Positions 19,212 through 26,875 of a stretch of DNA of 64,000 nt are shown here, piece by piece. Position 1 is the stretch's first letter, and each line of letters begins with the position of its first letter. Origin of the DNA: Streptomyces sp. TLI_171 (GTDB lineage: Bacteria; Actinomycetota; Actinomycetes; Streptomycetales; Streptomycetaceae); assembly GCF_003610255.1 (NCBI RefSeq), contig NZ_RAPS01000001.1:5022001-5086000 (forward strand), read 5' to 3'. Made by a program: the position numbers and the translations under genes. A model generated the notes under the pieces. The model worked only from the letters and a program-made list of their open reading frames with translations. It was not told the DNA's origin and did not search any database.

Positions 19212-19968
19212 GGGACCCGCCGTACGCCAGCGAGATCGCCTCGACGGTGCAGAGCAACTCCGGCAGCAGCTTGCTGAGCTCGGTCACCGAGGCGACCCGG
19301 ACCGGGGCGGAGATCGAGCAGGCGGCGATGGCGGTGCCCTCGGTGCCGGCGATCGGGGCGGCGATGCAGTTCACCGTCTCCTGGTACTCGGCCTGGTCCA
19401 CCGCCCAGCCGCGGCGGCGCACCTCGGCCAGCTCCACCTGGAACGCCTCCGGGCTGCGGATGGACTGCGGGGTGCGGGCCGGGAACTCCACCTCGGCGAG
19501 GAACGCCGCCAGCTTCTCCGCAGGCAGGTCGGCGAGCAGCACCTTGCCCGCCGCGGTGGCCACCGCCGGGGCGCGCTTGCCGATCCGGCTGGCCTCGCCT
19601 AGCCAGCTGCGGCCGTGGTCCGGGTACTTGGCCTCGACCTTGTCGAGGTACAGCACCTCGTCCTCCTCCAGCACCGACAGGTGGACGGTGTGCCCGTAGC
19701 GCTCGTTCAGCACCGCCAGGTACGGGGCGGCCACCTGGCGGATGTCGATGCCCTCCAGGGCCTGGTGGGCGAGCGCGAACAGCCGGCCGCCGAGGCGGTA
19801 GCGCTGGTCGGACTGGCGGTGGACGAACCCGTGCTCCTGCAGGGTGCGCAGCAGCCGCAGCGCGGTGGACTTGTGCACCCCGATCTTCGCGGCGGCCTGC
19901 TCCAGCGACGCCGGGCCCTCGCCGAGCGACGCCAGGATGGTCAGCGCGCGGTCGACCGTCTGGGACAC
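19147..19968 (-). CDS. IclR family transcriptional regulator with a Cys-containing tail
   Basis: 273-residue regulator. N-terminal winged helix-turn-helix (about 1-60: ILASLGEGPASLEQAAAKIG, KSTALRLLRTLQEHGFV) followed by the IclR effector domain (about 75-245: RVASVTELSKLLPELL near the end). After the usual domain end there is a tail of about 20 residues, RWCENRCGAKHEVRASRT, encoded entirely in the overlap with the TRIC gene; its WC-x3-CG pattern recalls the last part of a CGNR zinc finger. Target genes unknown; divergent from the cysteine desulfurase gene. Confidence 0.88.
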   Translation of the reverse strand: MSQTVDRALTILASLGEGPASLEQAAAKIGVHKSTALRLLRTLQEHGFVHRQSDQRYRLGGRLFALAHQALEGIDIRQVAAPYLAVLNERYGHTVHLSVLEEDEVLYLDKVEAKYPDHGRSWLGEASRIGKRAPAVATAAGKVLLADLPAEKLAAFLAEVEFPARTPQSIRSPEAFQVELAEVRRRGWAVDQAEYQETVNCIAAPIAGTEGTAIAACSISAPVRVASVTELSKLLPELLCTVEAISLAYGGSPTPRWCENRCGAKHEVRASRT

Positions 19969-20072
19969 GGCCCCTCCCCTCTCACAGCAGCGTGGCCGGA
20001 AGGCTAACGGCGCGTTGCAGAGGGTGCAATGGCCAAATCGTGACTCTTCGGCCGCCTACACTGGTTCCCGCT

Positions 20073-21254
20073 ATGGCTTACCTCGATCACGCCGCCACGA
20101 CCCCGATGCTGCCCGAGGCGATCGCCGCGATGGCGGCGCAGTTCGGCGCCGTCGGCAACGCCTCCTCGCTGCACGCCGCGGGCCGGCGCGCCCGCCGGGT
20201 GGTCGAGGAGTCCCGCGAGTCGCTCGGCGAGTCGCTGGGCGCCCGCCCCAGCGAGATCGTGCTGACCGCGGGCGGCACCGAGTCCGACAACCTCGCCGTC
20301 AAGGGCCTGTACTGGTCCCGGCGGGACGCCGACCCGGCCCGGCGGCGGGTGCTGAGCAGTCCGATCGAGCACCACGCGGTGCTGGACGCGGTGCACTGGC
20401 TGGCCGAGCACGAGGGCGCCGAGGTCGAGTACCTGCCGGTCGACGCGCTCGGCCGGATCCACCCGGAGGCGCTGCGCGAGGCGATCGAGCGGGCCCCGGA
20501 GACGGTCGCCCTGGTCACCGTGATGTGGGCCAACAACGAGGTCGGCACCCTCCAGCCGATCCGCGAACTCGCCGCCGTGGCGAGCGAGTTCGGCATTCCG
20601 ATGCACTCCGACGCGGTGCAGGCGCTGGGCCAGGTCCCGGTCTCCTTCGCCGACTCCGGGCTGACCGCGCTGACCGTCACCGGCCACAAGGTCGGCGGCC
20701 CCTACGGCGTCGGCGCGCTGCTGCTGGCCCGCTCCGCCGCGCCCGTCCCGCTGCTGCACGGCGGCGGGCAGGAGCGCGACGTCCGCTCCGGCACGCTCGA
20801 CGTGCCCGGCTCGGCGGGCTTCGCGGTGGCCGCCGCGCTCGCCGTGGAGCGCCGCCCGACGTACGCGGCCCAGGTCGGCGCGCTCCGGGACGAGCTGGTC
20901 GCGGTGGTGCGCGCGGCCGCGCCCGAGGCCGTCCTGAACGGGGACCCGTCCGCCGCCGGGCGGCTGCCCGCCAACGCGCACTTCTCGTTCCCCGGCTGCG
21001 AGGGCGACGCGCTGCTGATGCTGCTGGACGCGGCCGGCGTGGAGTGCTCGACCGGCTCGGCCTGCTCGGCGGGCGTCCCGCAGCCCAGCCACGTGCTGCT
21101 GACGATGGGCGTCGACCCCGAGCTCGCCCGCGCCTCGCTGCGCTTCTCGCTCGGCCACACCTCCACCGGCGCCGACGTCGCGGCGCTGGCCGCCGCGCTG
21201 CCCGGCGCGGTGGAGCGGGCCCGACGGGCCGGGCTGGTGCGCGCCACGCGCTGA
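20073..21254 (+). CDS. cysteine desulfurase (NifS/IscS family)
   Basis: PLP enzyme that moves sulfur from cysteine to acceptors, 393 residues. N-terminal YLDHAATTPMLPEA; PLP lysine in TVTGHKVGGPYGVG; active-site cysteine loop in ECSTGSACSAG. The ATG at 20073 gives the classical start; the open frame continues upstream without support. Together with mnmA, 2.1 kb further on, it plausibly supplies sulfur for tRNA 2-thiouridine and other thio-cofactors, although a MarR/MFS pair lies between them. Confidence 0.94.
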   Translation: MAYLDHAATTPMLPEAIAAMAAQFGAVGNASSLHAAGRRARRVVEESRESLGESLGARPSEIVLTAGGTESDNLAVKGLYWSRRDADPARRRVLSSPIEHHAVLDAVHWLAEHEGAEVEYLPVDALGRIHPEALREAIERAPETVALVTVMWANNEVGTLQPIRELAAVASEFGIPMHSDAVQALGQVPVSFADSGLTALTVTGHKVGGPYGVGALLLARSAAPVPLLHGGGQERDVRSGTLDVPGSAGFAVAAALAVERRPTYAAQVGALRDELVAVVRAAAPEAVLNGDPSAAGRLPANAHFSFPGCEGDALLMLLDAAGVECSTGSACSAGVPQPSHVLLTMGVDPELARASLRFSLGHTSTGADVAALAAALPGAVERARRAGLVRATR

Positions 21255-21300
21255 TTCCGTCCCTGGCGGAACCATCTGCTCCCGGACGTATTCTGGGGGC

Positions 21301-21792
21301 ATGAACGCACCCCTTCCCGAGCGCACCGTCCGTGACCTCACCGGGCTGCTGGTGCAGGCCGGCCACGCCATGAACACCCGGCTGTCGCTGGCGCTGGCCG
21401 AGATCGACAGCTCCCCGCGCAAGCACTGCGTGCTGCTGCACGCCCTGGAGGCCGAGCGCACCCAGTCGCAGCTGGCCGCGATCGCCGGCCTGGACAAGAC
21501 CACCATGGTGGTCACCGCCGACGAGCTGGAGCGCGACGGCCTGGCCGTGCGCCGCCCCTCGGCCACCGACCGGCGGGTGAAGGTCATCCAGGTCACCCCG
21601 GCCGGCGCGGAGCTGGTGCGCCGCGGCGAGGTGATCGTGGACCGGGTGCACGGGGAGGCGCTCGGCGAGCTGTCGCCCGGGGAGCGGCAGGTGTTCGTGG
21701 ATGCGCTGGACCGGCTGCAGCACGCGGCGGAGTTCCCGATGGTCGGGGAGGGCGGGGTGGTGCGGAAGCCGCGCCGGGCCCGGCAGGGCTGA
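21301..21792 (+). CDS. MarR family transcriptional regulator
   Basis: 163-residue winged-helix regulator. The recognition region TQSQLAAIAGLDKTTMVVTADELERDGL and wing RRPSATDRRVKVIQVTPAG (about residues 55-105) match MarR proteins. Head-to-tail with the MFS gene 105 bases downstream, the usual arrangement of an efflux pump and its repressor; ligand unknown. Confidence 0.92.
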   Translation: MNAPLPERTVRDLTGLLVQAGHAMNTRLSLALAEIDSSPRKHCVLLHALEAERTQSQLAAIAGLDKTTMVVTADELERDGLAVRRPSATDRRVKVIQVTPAGAELVRRGEVIVDRVHGEALGELSPGERQVFVDALDRLQHAAEFPMVGEGGVVRKPRRARQG

Positions 21793-21821
21793 CCGCGCGC
21801 GGCCGTCCCGCTTTAGATCGT

Positions 21822-21861
21822 CTATTACAAAACTATCTGCTACGGTCTCTCTTATCGGGAT
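21822..21861 (+). promoter_or_regulatory. AT-rich putative promoter/operator of the MFS efflux gene
   Basis: The 105-base gap between the MarR and MFS genes has an unusually AT-rich core (TTTAGATCGTCTATTACAA and following) with TAGA/TCTA arms and a TACGGT -10-like hexamer at 21841. This is a plausible site for repression by the adjacent MarR protein. The exact operator cannot be fixed by eye. Confidence 0.45.
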
Positions 21862-21897
21862 CGCGCGTCCGCGCATCCCCCGGGGAGGGAGAGACCC

Positions 21898-23304
21898 ATG
21901 TCCGAACACTCGCCGCGCGCCCGCTGGCTGGCCCTCGCGGTGGTCTGCGCAGGGATGCTGATGGTGATCCTGGACGGCTCCATCACCACCGTCGCGCTGC
22001 CCGCCATCCAGCGCGAACTGCACTTCGGCCCGGCCGGCCTGGCCTGGGTGGTGGACGCCTACGTGATCGCCTTCGGCGGGCTGCTGCTGCTCGCCGGCCG
22101 CCTCGGCGACCTGCTCGGCCGCCGCCGGATCTACCTCGCCGGAATCGCCGCCTTCACCCTCGCCTCCGTGCTGTGCGGCCTGGCCGGGAGCCCCGCGACG
22201 CTGATCGCCGCCCGCTTCCTGCAAGGCGCCGGCGGGGCGATGGCCTCCGCCGTCGGCCTCGGCATGGTGGTCGCGCTGTTCCCCGAACCCGCCGAACGCG
22301 CCAAGGCGTTCGGGGCGGTCAGCTTCACCGGCGCGGCCGGCGCCTCCATCGGCCAGGTGCTCGGGGGCATCCTCACCGAGGGCCTCGGCTGGCACTGGAT
22401 CTTCTTCATCAACCTGCCGATCGGCGCCGCCGCACTGCTGGCCGGCCGGCGGCTGCTCGCCGACGACCGCGGCCCCGGCCTGAAGGCCGGCGCCGACGCC
22501 CCCGGCGCGGTGCTGGTCACCGGCGGCCTGATGCTCGGCGTCTACACCATCGTCGAGGGCGGCGCGGCCGGCTGGACCTCCGCCCGCACCCTCACCGGCG
22601 CCGCCGTCGCGCTCGCCCTGCTCGCCGCCTTCCTGCTCCGGCAGACCCGCACCGCCACCCCGCTGCTGCCGCTGCGGGTGCTCGCCCGGCGCACCACCGC
22701 ACTCGCCAACCTGATCCAACTCCTCATGGTGGCCGCCCTGTTCGGGTTCCAGATCCTGCTGGCGCTGTACCTGCAGCAGATCCAGCACTACGGCGCCCTC
22801 GCCACCGGACTGGCCATGCTGCCCGCCGCCCTCACCATCGCCACCGTCTCGCTGCTGCTCGCCGCCCGGACCATCGCCCGGCTCGGCGAACGCCGCACCC
22901 TGCTGCTCGGCCTCGCCCTGCTCACCGTCGGCATCGCCCTGCTGACCCGGCTCCCCGCCGGACACCTGGACTACGCCGTCGACGTCCTTCCCACCATGCT
23001 CAGCGCCGCCGGGTTCGGACTCGCCATCACCGCGCTCACCGCCCTCGGCATGGCCGACGCCCGCCCCGAGGACGCCGGGCTGCTCTCCGGCCTGCTCAAC
23101 ACCACCCAGCAGGTCGGCGCGGCGCTCGGGGTCGCCGTCCTGACCGCGCTGGCCGGGTCCGGGAGCGGCGTCGGCGGCTACCACCTGGCCTTCGGCACCG
23201 GCGCCGCCCTGCTGCTCACCGCCCTGCTGCTGGCCCTCGCGCTGCCCCGGCACCGCCCCGCCGCCCCCGCCGAGGCCGAGCAGCCCGTCCTGGTGCACAA
23301 CTGA
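21898..23304 (+). CDS. MFS drug efflux transporter (DHA2, 14-helix type)
   Basis: 468-residue major facilitator protein. N-terminal motif MLMVILDGSITTVALPAIQ (motif D1 of DHA2), motif A GRLGDLLGRRRIYLAG and motif C GAAGASIGQVLGGILTEGLGW support a proton-coupled drug exporter of EmrB/QacA type. Good ribosome site (GGGGAGGGAGAG) before the ATG. Likely controlled by the upstream MarR gene. It lies about 14 kb from the biosynthetic arm, so a role in product export is not indicated. Confidence 0.93.
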   Translation: MSEHSPRARWLALAVVCAGMLMVILDGSITTVALPAIQRELHFGPAGLAWVVDAYVIAFGGLLLLAGRLGDLLGRRRIYLAGIAAFTLASVLCGLAGSPATLIAARFLQGAGGAMASAVGLGMVVALFPEPAERAKAFGAVSFTGAAGASIGQVLGGILTEGLGWHWIFFINLPIGAAALLAGRRLLADDRGPGLKAGADAPGAVLVTGGLMLGVYTIVEGGAAGWTSARTLTGAAVALALLAAFLLRQTRTATPLLPLRVLARRTTALANLIQLLMVAALFGFQILLALYLQQIQHYGALATGLAMLPAALTIATVSLLLAARTIARLGERRTLLLGLALLTVGIALLTRLPAGHLDYAVDVLPTMLSAAGFGLAITALTALGMADARPEDAGLLSGLLNTTQQVGAALGVAVLTALAGSGSGVGGYHLAFGTGAALLLTALLLALALPRHRPAAPAEAEQPVLVHN

Positions 23305-23345
23305 CCGTCGGGCCGGTGGTCGGACCCCGTTACGCTGGAGGCACC

Positions 23346-24479
23346 ATGACTGACTTCCCCGGCGCCCCGACCACCCCGTCCACCGGCCGTCTGCGCGTGC
23401 TCGCCGCGATGTCCGGCGGCGTCGACTCCGCCGTCGCCGCCGCCCGCGCCGTCGAGGCCGGGCACGAAGTGACGGGCGTGCACCTGGCCCTCGCCAGCAA
23501 CCCGCAGTCCTTCCGCACCGGCGCCCGCGGCTGCTGCACCCTGGAGGACTCCCGGGACGCCCGCCGGGCCGCCGACGTGATCGGCATCCCGTTCTACGTC
23601 TGGGACCTCGCCGAGCGCTTCCGCGAGGACGTCATCGAGGACTTCGTCGCCGAGTACGCCGCCGGGCGCACCCCCAACCCGTGCCTGCGCTGCAACGAGA
23701 AGATCAAGTTCGCGGCCCTGCTCGACAAGGCGATCGCGCTCGGCTTCGACGCCGTCTGCACCGGCCACTACGCCCGGATCGTCGACCACCCCGACGGCAC
23801 CCGCGAACTGCACCGCGCCGTCGACGCCGCCAAGGACCAGTCCTACGTGCTCGGCGTCCTCGACACCGAGCAGCTCGCCCACTCGCTGTTCCCGCTCGGC
23901 GACACCACCAAGGACGTCATCCGCGAGGAGGCCGACCGGCGCGGCCTGGCCGTCGCCAAGAAGCCCGACAGCCACGACATCTGCTTCATCACCGACGGCG
24001 ACACCCAGGGCTTCCTGGCCGAACGCCTCGGCACCGCCACCGGCGACATCCTCGACGCCGACGGCACCAAGCTCGGCGAGCACGACGGCGCCTACGGCTT
24101 CACCATCGGCCAGCGCAAGGGCCTGCGGCTCGGCCGCCCCGCCGCCGACGGCAAGCCCCGCTACGTCCTCGACATCTCCCCGGTCGACAACACCGTGACC
24201 GTCGGCCCCGTGGACGCGCTCGACGTGCACGCCCTCACCGCCATCCGCCCCCGCTGGTGCGGCACCCCCGCCGTCGGCGAGGGCCGCTACACCGCCCAGC
24301 TCCGCGCCCACGGCGAAGAGGTCCCGGTGACCGCCGTCCTGACGGACGACCAGCTGCACGTCCGCCTCGACACCCCCGCCCGCGGCATCGCCCCCGGCCA
24401 GGCCGTGGTCCTCTACGACGGCACCCGGGTGGTCGGCTCCGCGACCATCGCGAGCACCGAACGGGCCGTCGCGGTCTAG
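23346..24479 (+). CDS. mnmA: tRNA-specific 2-thiouridylase
   Basis: Installs sulfur at U34 of Lys/Glu/Gln tRNAs, activating the base with ATP. 377 residues; PP-loop AAMSGGVDSAVAAA near residue 20, catalytic cysteine pair in NPCLRCNEKIKF and CFITDGDTQGFL, and GQRKGLRLG, all standard for MnmA. The ATG at 23346 follows a short gap after the MFS gene. The cysteine desulfurase upstream is the probable sulfur source. Confidence 0.96.
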   Translation: MTDFPGAPTTPSTGRLRVLAAMSGGVDSAVAAARAVEAGHEVTGVHLALASNPQSFRTGARGCCTLEDSRDARRAADVIGIPFYVWDLAERFREDVIEDFVAEYAAGRTPNPCLRCNEKIKFAALLDKAIALGFDAVCTGHYARIVDHPDGTRELHRAVDAAKDQSYVLGVLDTEQLAHSLFPLGDTTKDVIREEADRRGLAVAKKPDSHDICFITDGDTQGFLAERLGTATGDILDADGTKLGEHDGAYGFTIGQRKGLRLGRPAADGKPRYVLDISPVDNTVTVGPVDALDVHALTAIRPRWCGTPAVGEGRYTAQLRAHGEEVPVTAVLTDDQLHVRLDTPARGIAPGQAVVLYDGTRVVGSATIASTERAVAV

Positions 24480-24551
24480 CCGGGGCCGGCGGCGCGGGGG
24501 CCCGAAAGGCGTTGGCCCGGGCGAGCGGGGCGGTGATAGGACTGGAGCACT

Positions 24552-25085
24552 ATGAACATCACGGTCTTCTGCTCCGCGAACCTGCTCGACGCCAAGTACA
24601 CCGCCCCGGCGGCGGAGTTCGCCCGGCTGCTCGGCGAGGCGGGCCACACGCTGGTGTGGGGCGGCTCGCACGCCGGGCTGATGGGGCAGCTCGCGGACGG
24701 CGTGAAGGAAGCCGGCGGCCGGCTGGTCGGGGTCTCGGTGGAGTTCCTGCGGCACAAGTCGTACGAGGGCGCGGACGAGCTGGTGACGACGCCCGACCTG
24801 GCCGTCCGGAAGGCCGAACTGCTGGCGCGCGGCGACGCGCTGGTGGTGCTGGTCGGCGGGCTCGGCACGCTCGACGAGGTCACCGAGGTGCTGGAGCTGA
24901 AGAAGCACGGCCACCACGACAAGCCGGTCGTCCTGCTCGACACCGAGGGCTTCTACCAGGGCCTGCGCCTGCAGCTCGAACGGATGGACGCCGAGGGCTT
25001 CCTGCCGCGCCCGCTGGCCGAGCTGGTGGCCTTCGCGCAGACCCCCGCCGAGGCCCTCGCCCACCTGACCGCCGACCGGATCTGA
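24552..25085 (+). CDS. LOG family protein (TIGR00730, cytokinin-activating type fold)
   Basis: 177-residue Rossmann-fold protein. Motifs VWGGSHAGLMGQLADG and VLVGGLGTLDEVTEVLELKK correspond to the LOG family nucleotide hydrolase site (usual PGGxGTxxE; the first Pro is Val here). Members hydrolyse nucleoside 5'-monophosphates to base and ribose phosphate; the substrate here is unknown. Ten bases upstream of the SDR gene, probably one operon. Confidence 0.88.
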   Translation: MNITVFCSANLLDAKYTAPAAEFARLLGEAGHTLVWGGSHAGLMGQLADGVKEAGGRLVGVSVEFLRHKSYEGADELVTTPDLAVRKAELLARGDALVVLVGGLGTLDEVTEVLELKKHGHHDKPVVLLDTEGFYQGLRLQLERMDAEGFLPRPLAELVAFAQTPAEALAHLTADRI

Positions 25086-25095
25086 GGAAACAGCC

Positions 25096-25785
25096 ATGGG
25101 TGTCCACCTGATCACCGGAGCGGGCTCCGGCATCGGCGCCGCCGTCACCGAACGGCTCGCCGAACGCGGTGAGGAACTGTGGCTGCTGGCCCGCGACGCG
25201 CGCCGCGCCGCGCAGCTGCGCGAGCGCCACCCCGCCGCGAAGACGCTGGTCGGAGACCTCGACGACCCCGCCAAGCTGTCCTGGGCGTTCGGGCACCAGG
25301 CCCTCCCGGTGGAACTCGACTCGCTGCTGCACATCGCCGGCGTGGTCGAGCTCGGCGAGATCGGGGAGACCCCCGTCAAGGCCTGGCAGCAGCAGCTGAA
25401 CGTCAACACGATCGCGCCCGCCGAGCTCACCCGCCTGCTGCTGCCCTCGCTGCGGCTGGCCCGCGGGCACGTCGTCTTCGTCAACTCCGGGGCCGGGCTG
25501 CGCGCCGACCCGACCTGGGGCTCGTACGCGGCCAGCAAGTTCGCGGTGCGGGCGCTGGCGGACGCGCTCCGCCAGGAGGAGCACGGCAACGGCGTCCGGG
25601 TCACCACGGTGTACCCCGGGCGGACGGCCACACCGATGCAGCTGAAGGTGCACCAGCAGGAGGGCAAGGAGTACGACCCGTCGCGCTGGATCGCCCCCGA
25701 GTCGGTGGCCACCGCGGTGCTCACCGCGCTCGACCTCCCGCGCGACGCCGAGATCACCGAGATCACCGTCCGCCCCGGGCGGTGA
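25096..25785 (+). CDS. SDR family NAD(P)-dependent oxidoreductase
   Basis: 229-residue short-chain dehydrogenase. Cofactor motif ITGAGSGIG near the start, active-site SYAASKFAVRALADALR (Tyr/Lys as YxxxK), and NSGAGLRAD upstream supplying the Ser. Substrate unknown. AGGAAA precedes the ATG, and it follows the LOG gene closely. Confidence 0.9.
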   Translation: MGVHLITGAGSGIGAAVTERLAERGEELWLLARDARRAAQLRERHPAAKTLVGDLDDPAKLSWAFGHQALPVELDSLLHIAGVVELGEIGETPVKAWQQQLNVNTIAPAELTRLLLPSLRLARGHVVFVNSGAGLRADPTWGSYAASKFAVRALADALRQEEHGNGVRVTTVYPGRTATPMQLKVHQQEGKEYDPSRWIAPESVATAVLTALDLPRDAEITEITVRPGR

Positions 25786-25844
25786 GGGCCGCCTCCGGGG
25801 CTGCGCGCGCTTCGCCGGGCCGGCCGTTGCGTACGCTCTGCCGT

Positions 25845-26855
25845 GTGACTGACGTGGACGTTTTCGCGGAGCTGGCCGGGGCGGCGACCGGGGTGGGGTC
25901 GATGCCCGGGGGGGATGTGCGGGACATGGCCCGGGGGGTGACGGCGGAGCTGGAGCAGCTGCCGTTCCTGCCGGAGCTGCCGGGCCGGGGGCCGGGGGCC
26001 GACATGATCGGGCGGGGGGCGGGCCTGCTGACCGAGCTGTTCGTGCAGACGGAGCCGAGCGGGTGGCGGTTCACCGACCGGCCCGGGCGGGACACCAAGC
26101 GGGCGGTGTCCTGGCTGGGGGAGGACCTGGACGCGCTGGAGGAGTACACCCAGGGGTACGCCGGCCTGCTGAAGGTGCAGGCGGTCGGGCCGTGGACGCT
26201 GGCCGGGTCGATCGAGTTGAAGTACGGCGAGAAGGCGCTCAGCGATCCCGGCGCGTGCCGGGACATCGCCGGCTCGCTGACCGAGGGCCTGCGGCGGCAC
26301 CTGGCCGACGTCCGCCGCCGGGTCCCGGGCGCGACCGTGGTGCTGCAGCTGGACGAGCCGCTGCTGCCGGCGGTCCTGGCCGGCTCGGTGAAGACGGCCA
26401 GCGGGTTCCAGCGGCTGCGGGCGGTCGACCGTCAACTCGCCGAACAGGCCCTGCGGGACGTGGTCGAGGGCGTGGACGCGCCCGTGCTGGTGCACAGTTG
26501 CGCGCCGGAGGTGCCGATCCCGCTGCTGCGCCGGGCCGGCGTGGCCGGGATCAGCCTGGACTTCGGTCTTCTGACGGAGCGTGACGACGACGACCTGGGC
26601 GAGGCGGTCGAGGGCGGGACGCTGATCCTCGCCGGTGTGGTGCCCTCCACTGACGCGGAATCGTCGGACCCGGCCGGTAGTGTCCAGGGTGTCAGGACGT
26701 TGTGGCGCAGGCTGGGGCTGGCGCCCGAGCTGCTGGGCCGCCGGGTGGTGGTGACGCCGACGTGCGGGCTGGCGGGGGCGTCCCCGGCGTACGCGCGGCG
26801 GGCACTGGCCGCGGCGGTGCGGGCGGCCCGGAGCCTGGTGGACAACCCGGAGTGA
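25845..26855 (+). CDS. cobalamin-independent methionine synthase-like methyltransferase (MetE C-terminal type)
   Basis: 336 residues, matching only the catalytic C-terminal half of MetE (full MetE is about 750). The zinc ligands appear conserved: His and Cys in VLVHSCAPEV and the late Cys in VVTPTCGLAGAS; VLQLDEP is also typical. It probably transfers a methyl group to a thiol, but the methyl donor is not clear because the N-terminal folate half is missing. Such short forms are common in actinobacteria and archaea. Its TGA lies inside or just before the ligA start region. Confidence 0.85.
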   Translation: MTDVDVFAELAGAATGVGSMPGGDVRDMARGVTAELEQLPFLPELPGRGPGADMIGRGAGLLTELFVQTEPSGWRFTDRPGRDTKRAVSWLGEDLDALEEYTQGYAGLLKVQAVGPWTLAGSIELKYGEKALSDPGACRDIAGSLTEGLRRHLADVRRRVPGATVVLQLDEPLLPAVLAGSVKTASGFQRLRAVDRQLAEQALRDVVEGVDAPVLVHSCAPEVPIPLLRRAGVAGISLDFGLLTERDDDDLGEAVEGGTLILAGVVPSTDAESSDPAGSVQGVRTLWRRLGLAPELLGRRVVVTPTCGLAGASPAYARRALAAAVRAARSLVDNPE

Positions 26856-26875
26856 CGAGCGAGGAGGACGGCGCG

